DNA of 64,000 nt from Croceimicrobium sp965228705 (GTDB lineage: Bacteria > Bacteroidota > Bacteroidia > Flavobacteriales > Schleiferiaceae). Both the position numbers and the translations under genes were made by a program. Shown in pieces: positions 60,064 through 64,000 of this stretch; position 1 is the stretch's first letter; each line of letters starts with the position of its first letter. Location of the stretch: positions 1,984,001 through 2,048,000 of the forward strand of contig NZ_OZ245832.1 in NCBI RefSeq assembly GCF_965228705.1, read 5' to 3'. Below the pieces are notes generated by a model. That model saw only the letters and a program-made list of their open reading frames with translations, made no database searches and was not told the DNA's origin.

Positions 60064-62622
60064 CTACCCACACTTACTATGCCCGCAACTTTTACAATTC
60101 AAGCAACCTTCCTCATACACTAAGGAGTCTTCGCCACATTCACTGCAAATACTATCCAGAGCACGGGTTCCATCTGGCACGAACATCTTCAAAGCACGAA
60201 TCACCCCGTTCTTCCAGGTGTTTAAGAACTCATCATCCAGATGCAGATTACCTACCATGTGAATTACATCTAAGAGCGGCATACCGTGGCGCAATACCCC
60301 ACTAATAAGCTTGGCATAATTCCAATATTCAGGGTTAAAGGATCGCGATAGTCCTTCGATGGTAATTCGATAGCCATCGCGGTCTTTGTATTGGAAGTCA
60401 TAGCGGCTTTTACCTTGCTCATCCTTATTCTTAAGCACATATCCTGATTTACACCAATGCGGTAAGTGGAAGGAGTCTTCCGTTCTACCGGTAAAGATTT
60501 CGTAGGGATGATCATTGAGCAATCCAATCACTGCAATCCAGCGCTCTTCATTATTATTGAAGCGCACAATGCGGGCGTCTAAAGATTGAGGACGCTCAGG
60601 AGCTTTGCGCTCGGCGATAAAGTTTTGTTCTTTCTTTTTCTCTGTGGATGAAACCAGAACTCCGGAACGACTGCCTTCACGATACACAGTAATGCCTTTA
60701 CATCCACTTTCCCAGGCAATGCGATAAATATCGCCCACCATTTCTTCAGAAGTATCTTCGGGAATATTCACCGTAACACTAATGGAATGATCCACCCATT
60801 TCTGAACCCTTCCTTGCAAACGCACTTTACTGGGCCAGTCTACATCTCTGGCGGTAGAACCGGCATAGGGCGATTGAGCAACCAATTCATTTAACTGCTC
60901 TTCCTTCATATTTTCCACTTCAGTCAGATCGTGGCCATTCTGCTTAAGCCAGGCTGCAAATTGGTGGTGGAAGACATTAAATTCCTGCCAATGATCCCCC
61001 AAATCATCTACGAAGTCCGTGCGGGTATTGGTGTCATTCGGATTAATCTTCTTTCTCCGCTTATAGAATACCATAAACACGGGTTCGATTCCGGATGTGG
61101 TTTGGGTCATTAAACTAGTGGTTCCGGTAGGTGCGATGGTCAGTAAGGCAATATTCCTACGACCGTAAATCTTCATTTCCTTGATCAGATCAGGATCAGC
61201 TTCACCTAAACGACTGATAAACGGATTCTTGCTTTCCAGTTTAGCATCGTAAATTGGGAAAGCACCTCTTTCCTTAGCCAATTCTACGGAGCCACGATAG
61301 GTTTCCAAAGCCAGCAATTTGTGAACTTCCTCCGAAAAATCGATGGATTCATCCGAACCATAACGAAGGCCCAGAGCGGCTAACATATCCCCTTCAGCGG
61401 TAATACCAATGCCGGTTCTACGCCCTTGAATGGCTTTTTCACGAATCTTCTCCCAAAGTAAAATCTCAGTTCTTTTGGTTTCATCACTCTCTGGATCCGA
61501 GTTCACCTTAGCCAAAATGGCCTCGATTTTCTCTAATTCAAGGTCGATGATATCATCTGCAATCCGCTGGGCAATGCGAACATGTTTTTTAAACTTTTCA
61601 AAGTTGAAGGTCGCGGCCTCACTAAAGGGATTATCTACATAAGACAAAAGATTAATCGCCAGTAGTCGGCAAGAATCATAAGGACACAATGGGATTTCAC
61701 CACAAGGGTTGGTCGATACTGTTCTAAAGCCAAAATCAGCATAGGAGTCGGGAACCGATTCGCGAATTACCGTATCCCAAAACAAAATACCGGGTTCTGC
61801 CGAAGCCCAGGCATTATGAATGATCTTTTTCCATAATCCAGCTGCATCTACCTCTTTGGTCACGGTAGGATTTGCCGAATTTAGGGGAAAGGTCTGCTTA
61901 TACTTCTCTCCTTTTAAAGCCGCCTTCATAAAAGCATCACTAATCCGCACCGAAACATTGGCCCCAGTTACCTTGGTACCGTCCAGTTTTGCATCCACAA
62001 AAGATTCAGAATCCGGGTGATCCACTGAAATACTCAACATCAAGGCACCCCGGCGTCCATCTTGCGCAACTTCGCGAGTAGAATTACTATAACGCTCCAT
62101 AAATGGTACAATCCCCGTGGAGCTTAAAGCGGAGTTTTTTACGGGTGAGCCTTTAGGGCGGATGTGGGATAAATCGTGCCCCACGCCACCGCGGCGTTTC
62201 ATAAGCTGCACTTGTTCTTCATCCACCTTCATGATAGATCCATAAGAATCACCTCGTCCATCATTGCCAATCACAAAGCAATTGGAAAGAGAAGCAATTT
62301 GATATTGGTTCCCAATGCCGGTCATGGGTCCGCCCTGAGGAACGATATATTGAAAGCGGTCTAAGACCTCAAAAATTGATTCCTGACTCAAGGGATTGGC
62401 ATATTTACTTTCGATGCGACTAATCTCCTTAGCCATTCGAATATGCATATCCCTGGGGCTTTTCTCATAGATATTGCCATGCGAATCCTTAAGGGCATAT
62501 TTATTCAGCCAAACGCCGGCTGCCAGTTCATCCCCCTTAAAGTAATCTATCGCCGACTTTAAGGCTTCATCATAAGTAATTGGATCGTTTTGTATCAGGT
62601 CTTCTGTGGGTACAGAACTCAT
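60064..62622 (-). CDS. nrdJ: B12-dependent (class II) ribonucleotide reductase
   Basis: 852 aa from ATG 62622 (MSSVPTEDL). An N-terminal helical domain is followed by the large barrel with SNCFVIG, MKRRGGVGHDLSHIRPKG, FRTVSTNPCGEIPLC, TIAPTGTTSLM and a C-terminal zinc-ribbon tail (ICSECGEDSLVYEEGCLNCK then GHSKCG) that passes electrons to the active site. It makes deoxynucleotides from ribonucleotides using adenosylcobalamin and needs no oxygen. No cobalamin riboswitch could be recognised upstream. It is read as its own transcript. Confidence 0.95.
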   Translation of the reverse strand: MSSVPTEDLIQNDPITYDEALKSAIDYFKGDELAAGVWLNKYALKDSHGNIYEKSPRDMHIRMAKEISRIESKYANPLSQESIFEVLDRFQYIVPQGGPMTGIGNQYQIASLSNCFVIGNDGRGDSYGSIMKVDEEQVQLMKRRGGVGHDLSHIRPKGSPVKNSALSSTGIVPFMERYSNSTREVAQDGRRGALMLSISVDHPDSESFVDAKLDGTKVTGANVSVRISDAFMKAALKGEKYKQTFPLNSANPTVTKEVDAAGLWKKIIHNAWASAEPGILFWDTVIRESVPDSYADFGFRTVSTNPCGEIPLCPYDSCRLLAINLLSYVDNPFSEAATFNFEKFKKHVRIAQRIADDIIDLELEKIEAILAKVNSDPESDETKRTEILLWEKIREKAIQGRRTGIGITAEGDMLAALGLRYGSDESIDFSEEVHKLLALETYRGSVELAKERGAFPIYDAKLESKNPFISRLGEADPDLIKEMKIYGRRNIALLTIAPTGTTSLMTQTTSGIEPVFMVFYKRRKKINPNDTNTRTDFVDDLGDHWQEFNVFHHQFAAWLKQNGHDLTEVENMKEEQLNELVAQSPYAGSTARDVDWPSKVRLQGRVQKWVDHSISVTVNIPEDTSEEMVGDIYRIAWESGCKGITVYREGSRSGVLVSSTEKKKEQNFIAERKAPERPQSLDARIVRFNNNEERWIAVIGLLNDHPYEIFTGRTEDSFHLPHWCKSGYVLKNKDEQGKSRYDFQYKDRDGYRITIEGLSRSFNPEYWNYAKLISGVLRHGMPLLDVIHMVGNLHLDDEFLNTWKNGVIRALKMFVPDGTRALDSICSECGEDSLVYEEGCLNCKSCGHSKCG

Positions 62623-62978
62623 AGTACAAGCTTTTAGTTTCAGAAAATATTGAGCGTAAATACAGTTAATCAAAGTGCTCTGAAAAACACAAAGGGCATA
62701 CGATGCAACACCAGGCCTTAGCCATGATACTTAGAAAAATCAGGAGCACACCTGCATTTTGGTATGCTTTATACAGAGAGAACATCCCCACAAAATGGGA
62801 ATGGGTAAACACATGGATTCACCCGTATTTTTCAGATAAATTAAAGGTATGATCCTAAGCTTTAAAATCTGAGAGCTGACAGGAAAAATCCCCCCAACTT
62901 ATCCCCAAGCATAAAGCCTTGACATACTGAAACTTAAGGCTATTTATCAACTTCTAAACAGAGCTGATCCAATCCTTA
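62623..62978. other. Upstream region of nrdJ
   Basis: 356 bp between the nrdJ start and the ric stop (both minus strand). No gene. No consensus B12-riboswitch core, no NrdR box pair. One DnaA-box-like TTATCCCCA at 62899-62907 is the only recognisable motif. Confidence 0.45.
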
Positions 62979-63740
62979 TTAGGCCTCAATTAAGCCCTGA
63001 GATTTAAGCCTATCTTCCAATTGTTTCGCAGCCGGAAAAAGAATATTATTTTCCAAATGGATATGAAGATGTAAATCATCTTCAAACTCCTTCAAGAGTG
63101 CAAATGTGACCTGGTAGGTATTACATCCATCCGGTGGACATTGATAATTATTAGATAGTCTGGATATTTCGCGAAAGCGCTCTCCTTCCGCATCGTGCTC
63201 ATATACCATCATCCCAATAGGATTATGCACTTCACCAAAAGAAGCCATTTTTATGGGCTCACCGCTCATTTCACTTTTCACCATTTTTCGAACGTAGGGA
63301 AACAGCACAAGTTCTTCCTTCTTCATGTGCTGGCTTAAAGCCGATATCGCGGTACTAAACAGCCCGTTAATCTCTAATAGCTCTGGATGTCTTTCTCCAT
63401 GCACCCTACATAGTTTATCCAGAAAAGGCTTAATCTCAATACTGCGCTTCTCCACATACTTATGATGTCTTTGCTCAATATAGTTCACCAAAACATCCAA
63501 AGGCCAGGTTTTAAAATCAACAGCAGGATCCAGGCCCTCGGATTGGGCCTTTTCCAAATCCTTTAATAATTCCCAGATGCTTACCCCTTTCTTCTCACAG
63601 GCCTCCGCAATACTTCTCCCTCCCTGGCAACAAAAATCAATGTTGTAAGATTTAAAAACTGTGGCCGTACGATAGTCTTCCGCTACCACTTCACCAATGG
63701 CACGATTTTCCATTTTGAACTCTTTTTCTATTTCGGACAT
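62979..63740 (-). CDS. ric: Iron-sulfur cluster repair di-iron protein (Ric/ScdA/YtfE)
   Basis: 253 aa. N-terminal ScdA_N/DUF542 domain (residues 10-70: IGEVVAEDYRTATVFKSYNIDFCCQGG) with the CC pair, followed by a hemerythrin-like domain with metal-ligand His/Glu: QRHHKY, HMKKEELVLFPY, YEHDAEGE and HLHIHLENNILFP. It repairs Fe-S clusters damaged by nitric oxide or peroxide. It lies 28 bp downstream of the Rrf2 gene, on the same strand, so the two are an operon. Confidence 0.93.
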   Translation of the reverse strand: MSEIEKEFKMENRAIGEVVAEDYRTATVFKSYNIDFCCQGGRSIAEACEKKGVSIWELLKDLEKAQSEGLDPAVDFKTWPLDVLVNYIEQRHHKYVEKRSIEIKPFLDKLCRVHGERHPELLEINGLFSTAISALSQHMKKEELVLFPYVRKMVKSEMSGEPIKMASFGEVHNPIGMMVYEHDAEGERFREISRLSNNYQCPPDGCNTYQVTFALLKEFEDDLHLHIHLENNILFPAAKQLEDRLKSQGLIEA

Positions 63741-63768
63741 TTTTGTCTTTTATTTAACTAAAAAAATA

Positions 63769-63999
63769 CTACTGCTTTAAAAACACTTTTCCAGAATCCA
63801 AGCCATCTGCCAACTCCTTAAGGCTAGTACTGTGAAGCATATGCGAAAGTCCATCTCGCACCGAAGCAAATTTAAAATGTACCGGACAGGGCTTATTTCC
63901 ATCACATTGCGCCAGACCTAAACCACATCCAGTAAAGATCTCATCGCCATCAATGGCACTCACAATTTGATTCAAATGCACACTCCCAGCATCTTTAGG
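63769..63999 (-). CDS. Rrf2-family regulator, N-terminus outside window
   Basis: Only the C-terminal 76 residues are visible; the frame is open to the window edge (PKDAGSVHLNQIVSAIDGDEIF...). The three-Cys motif CGLGLAQCDGNKPC (C-X6-C-X5-C) and the following PVHFKFASVRDGLSHMLHSTSLKELAD are typical of the Fe-S-binding Rrf2 regulators of the NsrR/RsrR/IscR group. The wHTH with the DNA-binding part must lie past 64000. With ric next to it, an NO- or Fe-S-sensing NsrR-like role is the best guess. Confidence 0.82.
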   Translation of the reverse strand, partial: PKDAGSVHLNQIVSAIDGDEIFTGCGLGLAQCDGNKPCPVHFKFASVRDGLSHMLHSTSLKELADGLDSGKVFLKQ

Positions 64000-64000
64000 T

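Noticed and set aside
62623..62978. Cobalamin riboswitch or NrdR boxes upstream of nrdJ
   Set aside because: Looked for the conserved riboswitch core and for paired NrdR boxes on the minus strand; neither is visible. A single DnaA-like 9-mer is not enough.
1..64000. CRISPR array, prophage or integrative element
   Set aside because: No regularly spaced direct repeats, no phage structural genes, no integrase or att duplication next to the tRNA-Val were seen. The only mobile element is the IS at 2970-4195.

Overview
The window looks like chromosomal DNA from a Bacteroidota (probably Flavobacteriales) bacterium. Evidence: a surface protein with PKD domains and a type IX secretion sorting tail; a two-component regulator with a propeller/Y_Y_Y sensor kinase; several Bacteroidota-type promoters (TTG/TTTG, about 18-20 nt, TAnnTTTG); many TTG/GTG starts; and many small secreted or lipoprotein genes without obvious relatives. 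Genus cannot be set from sequence alone.

Layout. 1-15 kb: accessory-looking run of small plus-strand genes (partial first gene, DUF1304, ClbS/DfsB-like, 4HB_MCP-like sensor, membrane proteins, lipoproteins, Fe-S-type uracil-DNA glycosylase, ArsR/SRPBCC/PhnB operon, SIMPL and DUF2007 proteins). It carries fresh and old damage: an intact IS3-family (IS407-type) element at 2970-4195 splits a gene; the SRPBCC gene has an in-frame TAA; a Crp/Fnr relic lies at 9422-9612. 15-26 kb: Crp/Fnr-darcynin-SDR operon, T9SS-exported PKD protein, LytTR response regulator with its large sensor kinase, then four secreted/membrane genes of unknown role. 26-32 kb: katG, a second Crp/Fnr regulator, an outer-membrane-type protein and a divergent XRE regulator.

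32.3-46.5 kb is the most interesting region: a co-directional run, probably one operon, opposite the XRE gene. Order: a 37-aa micro-protein, YbjN-like protein, PspA/IM30, YqiJ-like OB-fold membrane protein, YqiK-like flotillin, a 1648-aa DUF3686/AAA ATPase, DUF4178 protein, lipoprotein with an RGS-rich tail, DUF350 membrane protein, membrane-anchored spermidine-synthase-like enzyme, SpeD-like AdoMet decarboxylase, and an isoaspartyl peptidase. I read it as an envelope-stress/membrane-maintenance system combined with its own polyamine-making pair; it resembles E. coli yjfIJKLMC and yqiJK merged and enlarged. Function is inferred.

46.5-64 kb: tRNA-Val(UAC) with promoter and terminator; a TraB/GumN-ECF sigma-4TM membrane protein operon; a three-gene overlapping set of a giant TPR/MORN-repeat protein, an active-looking DUF3857/transglutaminase and a second one lacking the catalytic residues; a lipoprotein with calcium-binding TSP3 repeats; a GDPD relic with its terminator still intact; a B12-dependent ribonucleotide reductase; and a Ric/ScdA Fe-S repair protein preceded by an Rrf2 regulator that runs off the window end.
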